This document shows, one piece after another, positions 32,673-32,819 of a DNA stretch of 32,819 bases; the stretch's first letter is position 1, and each line of letters opens with the position of its first letter. The position numbers and the translations under genes were made by a program. The notes below the pieces were generated by a model, which was not told the DNA's origin, made no database searches, and was given only the letters and a program-made list of their open reading frames with translations. Origin of the DNA: Planctomycetota bacterium (GTDB lineage: Bacteria > Planctomycetota > Phycisphaerae > UBA1845 > Fen-1342); contig JAHJAR010000014.1 in the NCBI GenBank assembly GCA_018814045.1, positions 1-32,819 of the forward strand. Reading direction: 5' to 3'.

Positions 32673-32819
32673 TAAGTCGTCGTCCCTGAAAAACCCACTT
32701 ACGTGGCGGCAAGATGACGGGCTTGGTGGTTTCGGTGGAGGGGTGCGCGGGTTGCGTGGAACGGCGCTTCCAGCAGGCTTACGATCCGGCGTGCCAGGGC
32801 GGCCATTCGGCTCGGCAGC
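32673..32819. other. Right edge, no supported gene
   Basis: A minus-strand frame from the window edge to a TAA at 32699-32701 stays open and could be the tail of a gene outside the window (about 40 codons, basic and Ala-rich). Without the rest it cannot be assigned. Confidence 0.2.

Overview
The window is GC-rich, gene-dense bacterial DNA that most resembles a planctomycete, probably of the Phycisphaerae type. This is inferred from gene content, not from a marker tree. The pointers are: pseudopilins with the H-X9-DG tail motif; a secreted PQQ-propeller protein ending in two dockerin-like repeats with the 'VNGFDIDAF' signature; secreted proteins with InlB-type repeats; a stand-alone LigD-type phosphoesterase protein; an animal-like transketolase; and many GC-rich palindromic intergenic repeats. 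No phage, plasmid, CRISPR or defence genes are visible.

Layout. Positions 1-2055 (minus) hold a subtilisin-like secreted protease cut by the left edge. A short-repeat array (2414-2562) separates it from a run of five minus-strand genes: transketolase, an extended SDR epimerase/dehydratase, trpA, an exported TldD-like metalloprotease and its TldE-like partner. Read from 9455 down to 2566, gaps are at most 79 bases, so they could form one operon. Diverging from it is a short rpmH gene (9729-9863) behind a good sigma-70-type promoter. It is followed by a membrane zinc-ribbon protein overlapping an H-X9-DG pseudopilin, then tRNA-Arg(UCG) and a PIG-L/LmbE-like protein with an altered active-site motif.

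Positions 12594-17389 carry a membrane-anchored unknown, the LigD-like small protein, an alkaline-phosphatase-superfamily lipoprotein and an M32 carboxypeptidase. Positions 17501-19925 hold three products with extracytoplasmic character: a short fragment, a repeat protein likely to form a beta-propeller, and a beta-rich protein. Next come an Nfu-type Fe-S scaffold, a tRNA with a Leu(UAA) anticodon but a short variable loop, cinA/pncC, and a secreted TPR protein. At 23545-24031 lie back-to-back fossils: a frameshifted GH130 glycosidase fragment and an internally deleted IS3-family transposase fragment.

The right part holds a COG2509-type FAD dehydrogenase, a lipoprotein, a single-domain response regulator, a second pseudopilin plus zinc-ribbon pair, and the 788-residue dockerin-tailed secreted protein, which ends at a strong hairpin. 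A palindromic repeat of about 134 bases follows.

The most system-like signal is the pairing of an H-X9-DG pseudopilin with a small membrane-anchored multi-CxxC zinc-ribbon protein. It occurs twice, in opposite gene order. The other items worth checking are the class I-shaped tRNA-Leu(UAA), the Tat/lipobox TldD, the PIG-L protein with a changed motif, and the three-way-junction intergenic repeats. Every functional call rests on reading motifs by eye; no database search was run.
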